Shown piece after piece: positions 15,420 to 24,550 of a stretch of 29,418 nucleotides of DNA. Origin of the DNA: JAFKKS01 sp039808325 (GTDB lineage: Bacteria; Pseudomonadota; Alphaproteobacteria; Rhizobiales; Xanthobacteraceae); assembly GCA_039808325.1 (NCBI GenBank), contig JBDHSU010000041.1, positions 1-29,418 of the forward strand. The letters are read 5' to 3'. Under the pieces are notes generated by a model, which saw only the letters and a program-made list of their open reading frames with translations, was not told the origin of the DNA and ran no database searches. A program made the translations under genes and the position numbers. Every line of letters begins with the position of its first letter. The stretch's first letter is position 1.

Positions 15420-16493
15420 TTAAGCCAGCACATCCTTGTTCCAGCGCGCAAGGTTGGCCGCCATGTTGTTCGTGATCGCACCGTAATCAAGGCGCGCGGC
15501 TAAATCCAAGGCAGAATCCGGCACGCGTATATCTTCCAGGTTCGCGGGAAGCTTGGCTTTACGATTTGACGGCGGATATCCGAACTCCGCGCCGATTCCC
15601 AACTGAAATTCGGGATTGAGAGTATTGTTCACCAGCAGATTCGCTTCCCTCGTGAATTTATTACCCTTGGTGATCAGGTAACCGTTGCCGGTGGCGACCC
15701 ACCCCTTTGGATAAACGATCTTGACCGGCACTTTATTTCTGATCATGAGATTCGTACGCCCGTTCCAGAAAGGCATCGCGACGATTTCCCCTCTGGTAAA
15801 ACCTTGCTGCGCCGAATCGGAATTGTTGAGAACGATGGCGCCGTTCTTTTTCACCAGGTCCGACATGAATTGAAAGCCGCGGCTGAGATCGCCGTCGTTG
15901 CCGCCCAACGCAGCATTGATCGCATAGAGGAACTGCGGCCCCATCCAATCGAAGGAGGGGATGGCGATCCGGCCCTTCAATTTCGGATTCAGCAGATCCT
16001 CGAAAGACTTGGGCTCTGCAATTTCCTTCGTATTGTAAGTCAGGCCGTAGGCCATGAGGGCATATAAAGCGAAGAAATGCTTCAGCCCCTTGCGCGGAGG
16101 CTCCTTCGCGACGTCAACGATGTCGGCATAATTCGTCACGATGCTGAGGTCGTAGTCCTCAAGACAGCCGGCTTCGGCCAACATGACGGCCTGTAGACCT
16201 TGCGCATCCACCGTGGTGAAGACCGGATTGCCGCAGCTCGCTATCGCCTTGGCCGCACGAATATTGTCCTGCGCGAAATCGAACGAAATGGTCACATTGT
16301 TCTTTTTTTCAAATTCCGGCTTGGTGATGAACTCCCGAATTTGCGCCTTACCGAAATTTCCACCGACGATCGAGGCCGTAAACGTGTCTTGCGCGTGCGC
16401 GGGACCGAGCCCCCCCGCTTCGTAAAGGGCGATTGATGCGGCCACGGTGCTTGCGGCCGAGAGAAAGTCACGACGCGAAATATTCGTTACCAT
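15420..16493 (-). CDS. ABC transporter substrate-binding protein with Tat signal, orphan in its operon
   Basis: 357 residues. The N-terminus contains a twin-arginine motif, SRRDFL at 6-11, followed by a moderately hydrophobic stretch and cleavage at AHA-Q (34/35), so export of the folded protein is likely. The mature domain is of the spermidine/putrescine-binding superfamily (SFEDLLNPKLKGRIAIPSFD, DSAQQGFTRGEIVAMPFWNG, C-terminal ARWNKDVLA). Start ATG 16493 with a GGAGG ribosome site; a longer frame reaching 16562 would bury that site and displace the Tat motif. No permease or ATPase genes are adjacent. The only incomplete transporter nearby is the plus-strand set at 24551-27284, which lacks a binding protein, so they probably work together. 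Confidence 0.9.
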   Translation of the reverse strand: MVTNISRRDFLSAASTVAASIALYEAGGLGPAHAQDTFTASIVGGNFGKAQIREFITKPEFEKKNNVTISFDFAQDNIRAAKAIASCGNPVFTTVDAQGLQAVMLAEAGCLEDYDLSIVTNYADIVDVAKEPPRKGLKHFFALYALMAYGLTYNTKEIAEPKSFEDLLNPKLKGRIAIPSFDWMGPQFLYAINAALGGNDGDLSRGFQFMSDLVKKNGAIVLNNSDSAQQGFTRGEIVAMPFWNGRTNLMIRNKVPVKIVYPKGWVATGNGYLITKGNKFTREANLLVNNTLNPEFQLGIGAEFGYPPSNRKAKLPANLEDIRVPDSALDLAARLDYGAITNNMAANLARWNKDVLA

Positions 16494-16574
16494 GGAATTC
16501 CTCCGTACTGTTGAACCGTCAGGTATTCCGACCTGCCGAGTTAGGCCGCAAACGCTCCCCATCGTTTATTTTTA

Positions 16575-17753
16575 CTAATGCCACTTACCCTCATTCCAAC
16601 CTCGTCCGTCGCTGGCGAACACTTCATGGCCGCCCGGAAGAACGGCGATGGTATCTTCGAGCTTTATGAAACCACGCGTCGGGTGCCGCGTGGTCGTCTC
16701 CACGGAGAGAACCATTCCGGCTTCCAGCGGGCGCAGCGCATCGGGATCGTCATACGGAACCGGCCCCTTTGTCGTCAGCCGGGGCGCCTCATGCGTCACC
16801 AGACCGACGCCGTGCGCCATGAAATCGGTGAAGCCGCGTATCGGCAATTTCGACAACGCGGCTTCCGCCGCGACGAACAGCTCTTTTCCGACCGTGCCGG
16901 CCTTGATCTTTCCAATCGCGGCCCGCTGAACGGATTCAATATCGGCAAGGATATCCTTCAACTCTTGATCCGGCTCGCCGAGAAGCGCCATGCGCGCGAT
17001 ATCGCCGAGATAGCCGTGGTAGTTGCCTCCGGAATCGAGCGACATAACCTCGCCGAGCTCCCATCTTTGATCGGACGGGGCGCGATTGAAGCTCGTCCCC
17101 GCGGTGATGAGGCAATACTCAAAATTCAATCCTCGGCTGATCTCTTCGAAGCGCAGCCTGTCAACCACTTGCCGCTTCGTTGTTCCCGGCTCGGTCGCCT
17201 TGACGACCGCATGGATAGCCGCGGCGACCGATTCCGTTGCCTTGCGCATCAGCGAAAGCTCTTCGGCAGTCTTCACGGCGCGAAGCCGTTCCAGCACGGT
17301 GGTTGCGTCGATCGGCTCGCTTTTCAGATTTTTGCGCAGCTCCGCGAAGGAATCGGCCGGCAGAAAAGCTTTCTCGATGCCGGCTCGCGCATTCTCTTTT
17401 CCAATGCGACGCAGGTAGTCCGCGGCAAGCGTCATGGCGTCGACCGAGCCCGTCGAGCGCGTCATCACCTCGGCGACCCACAACGGTTGGACTTGTGTAT
17501 CCGCCGTTTCGAAACGATGCCCGATATAGGCGGACTCGTCGCGATTGCCTTTTATATAAATCACGACGGGCACATACCGGCTGACGCCGACGGCATCCAT
17601 GGAACTGAAGAACTGCGCCCGGTGGCCGCCGAGAAGATACTGAACATTATGCTTCGAGGTCGCCAGGATGACGTCCAGGCCCGCAGCTTCCATAAGTTCG
17701 TCGAGTTTTTTGGTATCGAATGAAGGTTCGGGGCGCGGCGACGACGGTGACAT
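16575..17753 (-). CDS. M24-family metallopeptidase (Xaa-Pro peptidase / creatinase-like fold)
   Basis: 392 residues in two domains: a creatinase-type N-terminal domain (to ~160) and the pita-bread catalytic domain. All five metal ligands can be placed: D240 and D251 (SLDSGGNYHGYLGDIAR), H314 (AHGVGL), E352 (SVETT) and E366 (KLEDT). It is therefore a genuine metallohydrolase rather than a metal-free creatinase. Likely reaction: cleavage of an Xaa-Pro or other amide bond of an imported compound in the cytoplasm; no signal peptide is seen. Start ATG 17753 with AGAGAGAGA upstream; the ATG at 17774 is possible but has a poorer site. It sits 47 bases after the first GGT-like gene in this operon. 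Ectoine hydrolase also belongs to M24, but the N-terminal sequence does not look like it. Confidence 0.87.
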   Translation of the reverse strand: MSPSSPRPEPSFDTKKLDELMEAAGLDVILATSKHNVQYLLGGHRAQFFSSMDAVGVSRYVPVVIYIKGNRDESAYIGHRFETADTQVQPLWVAEVMTRSTGSVDAMTLAADYLRRIGKENARAGIEKAFLPADSFAELRKNLKSEPIDATTVLERLRAVKTAEELSLMRKATESVAAAIHAVVKATEPGTTKRQVVDRLRFEEISRGLNFEYCLITAGTSFNRAPSDQRWELGEVMSLDSGGNYHGYLGDIARMALLGEPDQELKDILADIESVQRAAIGKIKAGTVGKELFVAAEAALSKLPIRGFTDFMAHGVGLVTHEAPRLTTKGPVPYDDPDALRPLEAGMVLSVETTTRHPTRGFIKLEDTIAVLPGGHEVFASDGRGWNEGKWH

Positions 17754-17800
17754 GGTTCTCTCTCTCGTTATCATTCCATGAGGGTTGAATGCCCCGAACG

Positions 17801-19519
17801 TCAGAGCCCGAGCGCGTAAGAAGGACGGCGCGGATCGGCTCCGCCGCGCAGAACTCCTTTTTCAAAATCCGCCAAGACCGTGCAGACCGATCCGGCGAGC
17901 CAGGTCCACTCTGACCACCATTCGACACCGTGGCCGAGGCGACCGAGCGCGTCGCCGGTGCTCTTGTCGATCCGCGCCTCGAGATTAACGCGGCCCGGAT
18001 GATAGGCATGCGGTTCAAACGACGACGGAAAACTATACGACGCCACTCTCGGCGCCTCGATGGCCTCCTGCACATCCATTCCGAATACGTGGATGTTGAG
18101 GAAAACCTGCAGCATCGCCTGTATCTGCACGTCCCCGCCGGGACTTCCGAATGGCATCGCCATCTTGCCGCGGCGCCGGGCAAGCGCCGGGTTCGGCGTG
18201 AGACGCGGCCTCTTTCCTGGCGCCACACCGGAGGGATGCTCCGGATCGGCCCAGCTCTGGCTTCCCCGCGACGACGCAATGATGCCCAAGCCCGGGACGA
18301 CCGGCGAGTTGTACGATCCGTCGCTTGGAGTCGACGAAAAGATATTTCCTTGCCGATCAACAACGCAGCAATAGCTTGTGTCGAGTTCAGGCGCATTCCA
18401 ATGCGCCTCCGGCACCAGCGGAGGCTGAGGCCAAGGTGCGCGATTGTCCGGAGACCCCGGCGCGGGCATTTCCGGATTTGCGCGCGCCGGATCGATGAGC
18501 TTTCGCCTCTCTTGCGCGTACGATTTTGAGAGCAAGCCATCCATTGGGACGTCTATAAAACGCGGGTCCCCGAAATACGCGTCGCGGTCGGCGAAGGTGA
18601 GCTTCAAGGCTTCGACCAGCGTGTGAATATAGCCCGGAGTGTTATGTCCGAGCCGCTTGAGTTCCGCGGGATCGAGGAGATTCAGAGTCTCGAGCAAAGA
18701 CGGTCCCTGACACCAAGGGCCGCAAGCGCTCACCTCGATGTCGCCGAATGACGTCGTCACGGCAGGCTCTATGCCGCAAGAGAATTCGGCAAGATCGTCA
18801 GCCGAAAGAAGACCGCCATTTTCCTTCTGAAATTTGACGATGGCCTGGGCGATATCGCCACGATAGAAGCTGTCGCGCGCGGCCTTAAGCCCGGCCACCC
18901 TTCCCTTCGATTTGTTGGCCGCTTCCTGATCGACCATATACTGTATCGTCCGTGCGAGATCGGCCTGCACGAACACGTCACCAGCCGAGGGCGCCCTGCC
19001 ATTCGGCAAATACAACGGAACACTGGTGGGAAAGCGCCGGTATTCGCTCTCATGCTCCGTCATGACTTCCGACATCAGCGGGTAAACGACGAAGCCGTTG
19101 GCCGCAAATTGGATCGCGGACCTCGTAACGTCCGCGAAGCTCATTGTACCCCAGCGCGCAAGAGCCGTGATCCACGCGTCCGGCGCGGCGGGCACGATTG
19201 TTCGCAGCAGGCCGGCGGGAATCTTCCCGCCGTGGTGACGCATGAAAAAATCCCGCTCGAGCGCTTTGGGCCACGTGCCCAAGCCGGAGACCGTGATGAT
19301 CCGATCTTCTTTTGCGGAGTAGAGAATGATGGGGGCAACGCCCGCGAAATTCACATATTCAGGCTGTACCACGCCAAGCGTGATGCCCGCGGCAACGCCG
19401 GCGTCAATCGCATTGCCGCCGGCCTCGAGGATTCGAAAGGCCGCCTCGGAGGCGAGGTAATGGCATGTCGAGACCATATACCGCGTGCCCATGATGGTCG
19501 GGCGATGTATGTTCGTCAT
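17801..19519 (-). CDS. Gamma-glutamyltransferase-family Ntn hydrolase, paralogue 1
   Basis: 572 residues, full family length. The precursor would cleave itself before T381 (LDTSYCCVVDRQGN), giving a large and a small subunit; Thr381 becomes the N-terminal nucleophile. Other family landmarks are GGNAIDA (34-40) and GSPGGDVQ (458-465). Two things are unusual. There is no signal peptide, while typical bacterial GGTs are periplasmic. The substrate loop, PGKRxxSSMSP in true GGTs, is PGKRPRLTPNP (434-444), so the serine pair that holds the gamma-glutamyl donor is missing. The substrate is therefore probably another amide, acting in the cytoplasm (inference). Start ATG 19519 with GGAAAAGGG upstream. 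It follows the GntR gene by 32 bases. Confidence 0.88.
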   Translation of the reverse strand: MTNIHRPTIMGTRYMVSTCHYLASEAAFRILEAGGNAIDAGVAAGITLGVVQPEYVNFAGVAPIILYSAKEDRIITVSGLGTWPKALERDFFMRHHGGKIPAGLLRTIVPAAPDAWITALARWGTMSFADVTRSAIQFAANGFVVYPLMSEVMTEHESEYRRFPTSVPLYLPNGRAPSAGDVFVQADLARTIQYMVDQEAANKSKGRVAGLKAARDSFYRGDIAQAIVKFQKENGGLLSADDLAEFSCGIEPAVTTSFGDIEVSACGPWCQGPSLLETLNLLDPAELKRLGHNTPGYIHTLVEALKLTFADRDAYFGDPRFIDVPMDGLLSKSYAQERRKLIDPARANPEMPAPGSPDNRAPWPQPPLVPEAHWNAPELDTSYCCVVDRQGNIFSSTPSDGSYNSPVVPGLGIIASSRGSQSWADPEHPSGVAPGKRPRLTPNPALARRRGKMAMPFGSPGGDVQIQAMLQVFLNIHVFGMDVQEAIEAPRVASYSFPSSFEPHAYHPGRVNLEARIDKSTGDALGRLGHGVEWWSEWTWLAGSVCTVLADFEKGVLRGGADPRRPSYALGL

Positions 19520-19551
19520 ATGATGCCCTTTTCCACTAACGGCCCTTGTGT

Positions 19552-20277
19552 TTAACGAAAGGCGGCGGCCGGCGCTTTTGCCGGCGGCATATAAATTTGG
19601 GCATAGCCTTCCTTGATCGCCGATGTGATTTGATCAAGGCGCCGGTCGATGTGCTTTTCCATTAGCGCCAAGCACGTTGCCTCGTCGCGCGCTTTCAAGG
19701 CCAAAAGAATTTTGCGATGTTCGACTTGGGTCCGTGTCCGGTTGATCCGATCCATATCGATCCATCGAACAAATCGGATGCGCTCGTTGACGTTGCGTAG
19801 AACCCGCCGCATCTCCGCGTTGCACGACATTTCCATCAGCCGGCAGTGGAAGGTTTCGTCGAGCTTGACAAGTTCGACCGCCGTGCGCTCGCCCGGGTCG
19901 GGGCCTGTGGCGTCGAGGAAACTCAGGAGCGACTTGATCTGCTCATCTTCCGCACGTTCGATCGCAAGACGAATCGACGCGATCTCTACAGATTTTCGCA
20001 ATTCATAAAGGTCAAAAATCTCGCGCGCATCGAGATCGCGGCAAAAGAATCCCCTGCCGGGGGCGAAGCGAAGGAATCCCTCTATGTTCAGGCGATTCAA
20101 CGCTTCGCGCAGCGGTGTACGGCTCACTCCAAAGCGTTTAGCGATATCGACCTCGTTCAGCCGTTCGCCAGGGCGAAGCTTATAGCCGACGGTCATCGCT
20201 TTGAGCTGATCGTAAATCCGATCGACCATGCTCTCAGAATTGGCTTCCACGATCGCTGTCCTTCGGCCTGTATTCAT
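19552..20277 (-). CDS. GntR-family regulator, FCD subfamily
   Basis: 241 residues. The N-terminal winged helix has the GntR pattern (RIYDQLKAMTVGYKLRPGERLNEVDIAKRFGVSRTPLREALNRLNIEGFL, about 20-69). The C-terminal helical FCD effector domain has D and three H in metal-binding positions (LDETFHCRL, HRKILLAL, MEKHIDR). FCD regulators usually repress genes for catabolism of organic or amino acids. Start ATG 20277 with GGAG eight bases upstream. It is embedded between the two GGT-like genes and is probably the regulator of this operon and of the divergent aminotransferase operon; candidate operators are at 20298-20316 and 22246-22260. Confidence 0.92.
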   Translation of the reverse strand: MNTGRRTAIVEANSESMVDRIYDQLKAMTVGYKLRPGERLNEVDIAKRFGVSRTPLREALNRLNIEGFLRFAPGRGFFCRDLDAREIFDLYELRKSVEIASIRLAIERAEDEQIKSLLSFLDATGPDPGERTAVELVKLDETFHCRLMEMSCNAEMRRVLRNVNERIRFVRWIDMDRINRTRTQVEHRKILLALKARDEATCLALMEKHIDRRLDQITSAIKEGYAQIYMPPAKAPAAAFR

Positions 20278-20297
20278 TTCTGCACTCCGAGTATGCA

Positions 20298-20316
20298 GCC
20301 GTGTACGCTACGTGGC
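20298..20316. promoter_or_regulatory. Candidate GntR operator upstream of the regulator gene
   Basis: A 19-base imperfect dyad, GCC..GTA...TAC..GGC, lies 20 bases upstream of the regulator's start codon. GTA-N3-TAC fits the general GT...AC layout of FCD-type operators. A separate perfect 13-base palindrome, GGACGG-T-CCGTCC, lies at 20352-20364 in the same gap. Only symmetry supports these calls. Confidence 0.3.
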
Positions 20317-20433
20317 AAGCACAAGCTCGAGCACACTTGATGGATCGAACGGGACGGTCCGTCCGCTGCAAAATCTTTGCGTTTTCAACCGATGCGACGG
20401 CCAAGGTTGCGTTACGCACCTCGACCTCGACGT

Positions 20434-22146
20434 CTACCAACCTGCGACGGCAGCGGGTCGTCTGGGGTCGGCTCCGCCTTCCATTATTCCCGCATCGACG
20501 TCGGCGCGAACCGCGCATACGCCGCCCGCCGCCTTGGTCCACGCTTCCCAAGCTTCCACCTTGTGGCCGAGCGCGCGAAGAGCCTCCATGGTCTCCGCTG
20601 GAATTCTATTCTCGATCCGTAGCAATCCCGGACTATCTTTGTGCGGCGCCGAGGAAGCCGGAAAACTATAGGTCGCGAAGCGCGGCTGCTCGATCGCTTC
20701 CTGCAAGCTCATGTTCCATATCTGTATGTTCACGAGCGTCTGAAGCATTGCTTGCGGCTGAACATCATTGCCGGGCGAACCGAACGGCATGATCCAGGCC
20801 CCCTCCTTGCGCGCAATCGCCGGGCTGGGTGTCAGGCGGGGACGGCGGCCGGCACCGACCGCCGCGGGCGCATCCGCCTCGACCCAGGACTGCGCGCCCC
20901 GCGAGGACGGCACGAGCCCCAGGCCGGGGATGACCGGCGATCCCGCCGACGCATCGCTCGGCGTTGCCGAAAATGCGTTCCCCCAGCGGTCGACGACACA
21001 GACATAGGACGTGTCGATTTGAGCGGGATCGCGACGAGCGTCCTTGATCGCTTTCCCGCTTTGCCAACCGTCAGGCAGACCCGCGGGCGGCATGGCGGCA
21101 AAGGCTCGCCGAGGATTGACGGATCGTCGTCGCTCACGCGCATACGCCGCGCTCACCAGCGTATCGATGGGCACGTCAACGAAGTTCGGGTCGCCGTAAA
21201 AGGCGTGGCGATCCGCGTAAGCGAGCTTCAACACCTCCGTCAGTTGGTGGATATAGGCTGGGGAGTTATGACCGAGAGAAACGAGATCGATCCCGTCCAG
21301 CATGTTGAGCGCTTGGCCAAGAACCGGCCCCTGACACCAGGGCCCGCACACATAGACATCGGACTCGCCAAGCTTCGCGCGCAACGCCGGCGCGATCTCG
21401 CTCTTGAATTCCGCCAGATCCTCCATGCGAAGCCACCCGCCGTTTTCGACGTGGTAGCGCACCATGGTTTGCGCAATATCGCCCTTGTAGAAAGCGTCGT
21501 GAGCCGCCGCGAGGCCGGCGAGGCGGTCGCCCTTTCGTCTCGCGGCGCGCTCCTCGTCGATCATGTACTGGAGGGTGCGACCGAGATCGGCCTGAACGAA
21601 TGTCTCGCCGACTTTTGGCGGATGGCCGCCCGGCAGGTAAATGGCCGCGTTCTGCTCCCAACGCCGGTAATCGTCGGCGAAGTCTCTGACGATGTCGGAT
21701 AGCATCGCCGCCGCCGGAAACCCCTCGGACGCAAAGCGCTGCGCCGTCTGCGCCACATCCGCGAACCCCATGGTTCCGAAACGTGCAAGCGCCGTGATCC
21801 ACGCATCCGGAGCAGCGGGCACAACCGTCCGCAACAGCCCTTGCGGGATTTTTCCGTCGTACTGATCGCGAAACACATCCGGCCGTGTGGCTTTGGGCCA
21901 AGGCCCCAGTCCGCTGATCGTCACGGTTTCATTCGTCGGCGCCCAGAAAATCATAATCGGCGCGACACCTGCGAAGCTCACATATTCGCTCTCGACAACG
22001 CCGAGGACGATGCCGCCGGCGACACCGGCATCGATCGCGTTACCTCCCTGCTCGAGAATTTGGAATGCCGCTTGGGTTGCCAGGTAGTGACCCGCCGCGA
22101 CCATGTGCCGGCTGCCGAAAAAGCGGGCGCGATAAGGCTGAATCAT
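20434..22146 (-). CDS. Gamma-glutamyltransferase-family Ntn hydrolase, paralogue 2
   Basis: 570 residues. It aligns without gaps to paralogue 1 from the first methionine through more than 200 residues, with 75 of the first 120 residues identical by eye, which fixes the start at ATG 22146 (the frame itself is open to 22206). The nucleophile is T379 in IDTSYVCVVDRWGN. The substrate loop is RPRLTPSP, again without the serine pair of true GGTs, and the last motif is GSPGNDVQ. No signal peptide is seen, so action in the cytoplasm is likely. It is the first gene leftwards from the divergent promoter, 156 bases before the GntR gene. The middle (about 345-378) differs most between the copies, which may reflect different substrates. 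Confidence 0.88.
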   Translation of the reverse strand: MIQPYRARFFGSRHMVAAGHYLATQAAFQILEQGGNAIDAGVAGGIVLGVVESEYVSFAGVAPIMIFWAPTNETVTISGLGPWPKATRPDVFRDQYDGKIPQGLLRTVVPAAPDAWITALARFGTMGFADVAQTAQRFASEGFPAAAMLSDIVRDFADDYRRWEQNAAIYLPGGHPPKVGETFVQADLGRTLQYMIDEERAARRKGDRLAGLAAAHDAFYKGDIAQTMVRYHVENGGWLRMEDLAEFKSEIAPALRAKLGESDVYVCGPWCQGPVLGQALNMLDGIDLVSLGHNSPAYIHQLTEVLKLAYADRHAFYGDPNFVDVPIDTLVSAAYARERRRSVNPRRAFAAMPPAGLPDGWQSGKAIKDARRDPAQIDTSYVCVVDRWGNAFSATPSDASAGSPVIPGLGLVPSSRGAQSWVEADAPAAVGAGRRPRLTPSPAIARKEGAWIMPFGSPGNDVQPQAMLQTLVNIQIWNMSLQEAIEQPRFATYSFPASSAPHKDSPGLLRIENRIPAETMEALRALGHKVEAWEAWTKAAGGVCAVRADVDAGIMEGGADPRRPAAVAGW

Positions 22147-22245
22147 GGATTCTACTCGAGGCTGGAGAAATGACCGCAGTGTCGTTGCAGGCTCTCGCAC
22201 GGTCACCGAGACTTGTTCCGTGGACTATCTTGCCAGCAGAATTCC

Positions 22246-22260
22246 AACATGTATACAGTT
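22246..22260. promoter_or_regulatory. Candidate operator in the divergent GGT2 / aminotransferase promoter
   Basis: The palindrome TGTATACA at 22250-22257, framed by AAC (22246-22248) and GTT (22258-22260), lies in the 178-base gap between two divergent operons. GTATAC-centred palindromes are typical operators of FCD-type GntR regulators, and such a regulator is encoded 2 kb away. No promoter boxes are assigned. Confidence 0.4.
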
Positions 22261-22324
22261 CTGAGCGCATTATTGGCTGACCATCGTTTCAATCGGATCG
22301 TGCAAATAATGGAGAGGGACCCGC

Positions 22325-23554
22325 ATGAACGTGTCGGCTGCGACGCCATCCCTCTTTCGGCGCGCGAGACGCATCGGCGCCATCGGCGTCTCCGAGATTC
22401 TGAAAATCGGCCAGACCGCCGCGCAATTAAAGCGCGAGGGCCGTCCCGTTATTGTGCTTGGAGCCGGTGAGCCGGACTTCGACACGCCCGACAACATCAA
22501 GGCTGCGGCCGAGAAAGCCATTCGCGCGGGCCAGACGAAGTATACGACGCTCGACGGCACGAATGAATTGAAGGAAGCCGTCTCGGCAAAGTTCCGCCGC
22601 GAGAACGAGCTCCGCTACACGCCGGATGAAATCACCGTCGGCGCCGGCGCCAAGCAGATCATTCACAACGCTTTCCTCGCGACGCTCGATCCGGGCGATG
22701 AAGTCATCCTCGCGGCCCCTTATTGGACGAGCTACGCCGACATGGTGCTGATTGCCGACGGCCGTCCGGTCACCGTTGTTTGTCGTGAAGAGAATGGCTT
22801 TCGACTCGACGCCAAAGATCTCGAACGCGCCATCACGCCCCGCACGCGCTGGCTCCTGCTCAATTCGCCGGCCAATCCAACCGGCGCCGGCTATTCGGAG
22901 GCACAGCTCCGTCCGATTCTGGACGTGCTCAAACGCCATCCGCATGTGTGGCTCATGTCGGACGACATCTATGAGCATCTCATTTATGACGGCCGTCCCT
23001 TCGTCACCGCAGCGCAACTCGAGCCCGCGCTGAAGGAGCGCACGCTGACCGTCAACGGCGTGTCGAAAGCCTATGCGATGACCGGGTGGCGGGTAGGCTA
23101 TGCAGGGGGCCCAAGACCTCTCATTGCGGCCATGGCGGTGGTCCAAAGCCAAAGTACATCCAACCCTTCCTCCGTCAGCCAAGCGGCCGCGGTCGAGGCG
23201 TTGACCGGACCGCAGGCGGTGCTGGCCGAACGCCGTGGCATCTTCCAGCGCCGCCGCGATCTCGTCGTCGACAGCCTCAACGCCATCGACGGCATCGTGT
23301 GTCGCAAGCCGGAAGGCGCCTTCTACACTTTCGCAAGCTGCGCCGGCTTGATCGGCAGGCGGACGCCAGGGGGCTCCCCTATTGAAAATGACTCGGCTTT
23401 CTGCCGGTATCTTTTGGAGAACCACGACGTCGCCGTTGTACCGGGCGGCTGCTTCGGGCTTGCGCCATATTTCCGCATCTCCTACGCGGCTTCGGAAAGC
23501 AATCTCATCGAGGCCTGCGAACGGATCGCGCGGGCTTGTGCGATGCTGTCATGA
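22325..23554 (+). CDS. PLP-dependent aminotransferase, class I/II (aspartate aminotransferase-like)
   Basis: 409 residues, fold type I. The PLP lysine is K248 in GVSKAYAMTGWRVGYAG. Other cofactor contacts are N184 (SPANPTG) and D213/Y216 (SDDIYEHL), and the C-terminal carboxylate-binding arginine is in YFRISYA. The segment APYWTSYADM near 131-140 is of the aspartate-aminotransferase type common in alphaproteobacteria. It would move an amino group between an amino acid and a 2-oxoacid; the product 2-oxoacid could feed the 2-hydroxyacid dehydrogenases of the neighbouring operon (inference). Start ATG 22325 with GGAGAGGG upstream. It is the first gene of the rightward operon. Confidence 0.92.
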   Translation: MNVSAATPSLFRRARRIGAIGVSEILKIGQTAAQLKREGRPVIVLGAGEPDFDTPDNIKAAAEKAIRAGQTKYTTLDGTNELKEAVSAKFRRENELRYTPDEITVGAGAKQIIHNAFLATLDPGDEVILAAPYWTSYADMVLIADGRPVTVVCREENGFRLDAKDLERAITPRTRWLLLNSPANPTGAGYSEAQLRPILDVLKRHPHVWLMSDDIYEHLIYDGRPFVTAAQLEPALKERTLTVNGVSKAYAMTGWRVGYAGGPRPLIAAMAVVQSQSTSNPSSVSQAAAVEALTGPQAVLAERRGIFQRRRDLVVDSLNAIDGIVCRKPEGAFYTFASCAGLIGRRTPGGSPIENDSAFCRYLLENHDVAVVPGGCFGLAPYFRISYAASESNLIEACERIARACAMLS

Positions 23555-23766
23555 TGTCGGACGCATCGAACGCATCTCGCCTTGACGCGCGCGCGACGCG
23601 CGGCGCCGTGTATGCGCCCGGCCGCGGTCATATCGGATTGATGAGCACTGCGCGGACTCGCCGTCTCGTCGCCCGTCTCGTCCACCGACATGATCCGGAG
23701 ATTTCGATCGCGGCCTTCCATCCGAACCGTTATCGCTGACAGCCCATTACCTGAAAGACGCCATCC

Positions 23767-24510
23767 ATGACCGCCCACACGATTTCTCCCTCGTCCCGCA
23801 TCGCACGCGGCGGCAAGGCCATCTATGGCGTACCGCTCGGCATCCTGATGCTCGACGCGAAGTTTCCGCGCATTCCAGGAGACATGGGCAACGGGAGCAC
23901 CTGGCCATTCCCGGTGCTTTATCGGGTCGTAAGCGGCGCGAGCCCGGAAAAGGTCGTGCTCCACGGCGCGGCCGGCCTGCTCCCCGATTTTATCGAAGCG
24001 GCAAAGGAGCTCGTCCGCGTCGGCGCCGAGGCCATTACGACCAACTGCGGCTTTCTCTCCATCTTTCAAAAAGAAATCGCCGCCGCCGTTGGCGTGCCTG
24101 TCGCCACCTCATCGCTCATGCAAGTACCGTGGGTACAGGCGACGCTGCCGCCGGGAAAGCGAGTCGGCCTCGTCACCGTCTCCGGATCGACGCTCACTCC
24201 GGCTCATCTCAAGGGCGCAGGCGTGCCGCTCGATACGCCTCTGATCGGGACCGAACACGGTCAGGAATTCTTCCGTGTTCTGATCAAGGCCGAGAAGCAC
24301 GATATGGATATTGAGCTCGCCGCACGGGATGTCGTCGGGGCGGGGAAGGAACTGGTCGCAAAAAACCCGGACGTCGGCGCGATCGTGCTCGAATGCACCA
24401 ACATGCCGCCCTATGCGGCGGCGTTGCAGGCGGCCGTCGGCCTTCCCGTCTACGACATTTATTCAATGATAACCTGGTTCCACGCAGGCCTGCGCCCGCG
24501 GAACTTCTGA
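23767..24510 (+). CDS. Aspartate/glutamate racemase superfamily protein
   Basis: 247 residues. The two active-site cysteines of the superfamily are visible as C94 (TTNCGF) and C210 (LECTNMPP), each at the end of a repeated alpha/beta half. The family includes amino-acid and hydantoin racemases, maleate isomerase and arylmalonate decarboxylase; this sequence is close to the uncharacterised racemase-like members found beside transporters. With an aminotransferase on one side and an importer on the other, racemisation of an amino acid or amide released from the substrate is the simplest idea. Start ATG 23767 with GAAAGACG upstream. The 212 bases before it contain no credible gene. Confidence 0.83.
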   Translation: MTAHTISPSSRIARGGKAIYGVPLGILMLDAKFPRIPGDMGNGSTWPFPVLYRVVSGASPEKVVLHGAAGLLPDFIEAAKELVRVGAEAITTNCGFLSIFQKEIAAAVGVPVATSSLMQVPWVQATLPPGKRVGLVTVSGSTLTPAHLKGAGVPLDTPLIGTEHGQEFFRVLIKAEKHDMDIELAARDVVGAGKELVAKNPDVGAIVLECTNMPPYAAALQAAVGLPVYDIYSMITWFHAGLRPRNF

Positions 24511-24550
24511 CACGCTGCTTGACAGTCCATCAACCTATCCGGAGCTTCCG

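Noticed and set aside
16578..17723. Plus-strand open frame of 381 codons
   Set aside because: Exactly antisense to the M24 peptidase, which has all metal ligands and a ribosome site; the plus-strand product is arginine-rich and has no recognisable domain.
16575..17753. Assignment of the M24 protein as ectoine hydrolase, with the racemase as EutA
   Set aside because: The other ectoine-breakdown genes are missing and the N-terminal domain does not resemble ectoine hydrolase; the shared families alone are too broad.
20641..21702. Plus-strand open frame of 353 codons
   Set aside because: Antisense shadow of the second GGT-family gene; low-complexity basic product.
22427..23425. Minus-strand open frame of 332 codons
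   Set aside because: Antisense shadow of the aminotransferase gene, which keeps the full PLP motif set.
23555..23766. Gap between aminotransferase and racemase genes
   Set aside because: A short frame runs through it, but the product is basic and featureless; no hairpin with T-run was seen.
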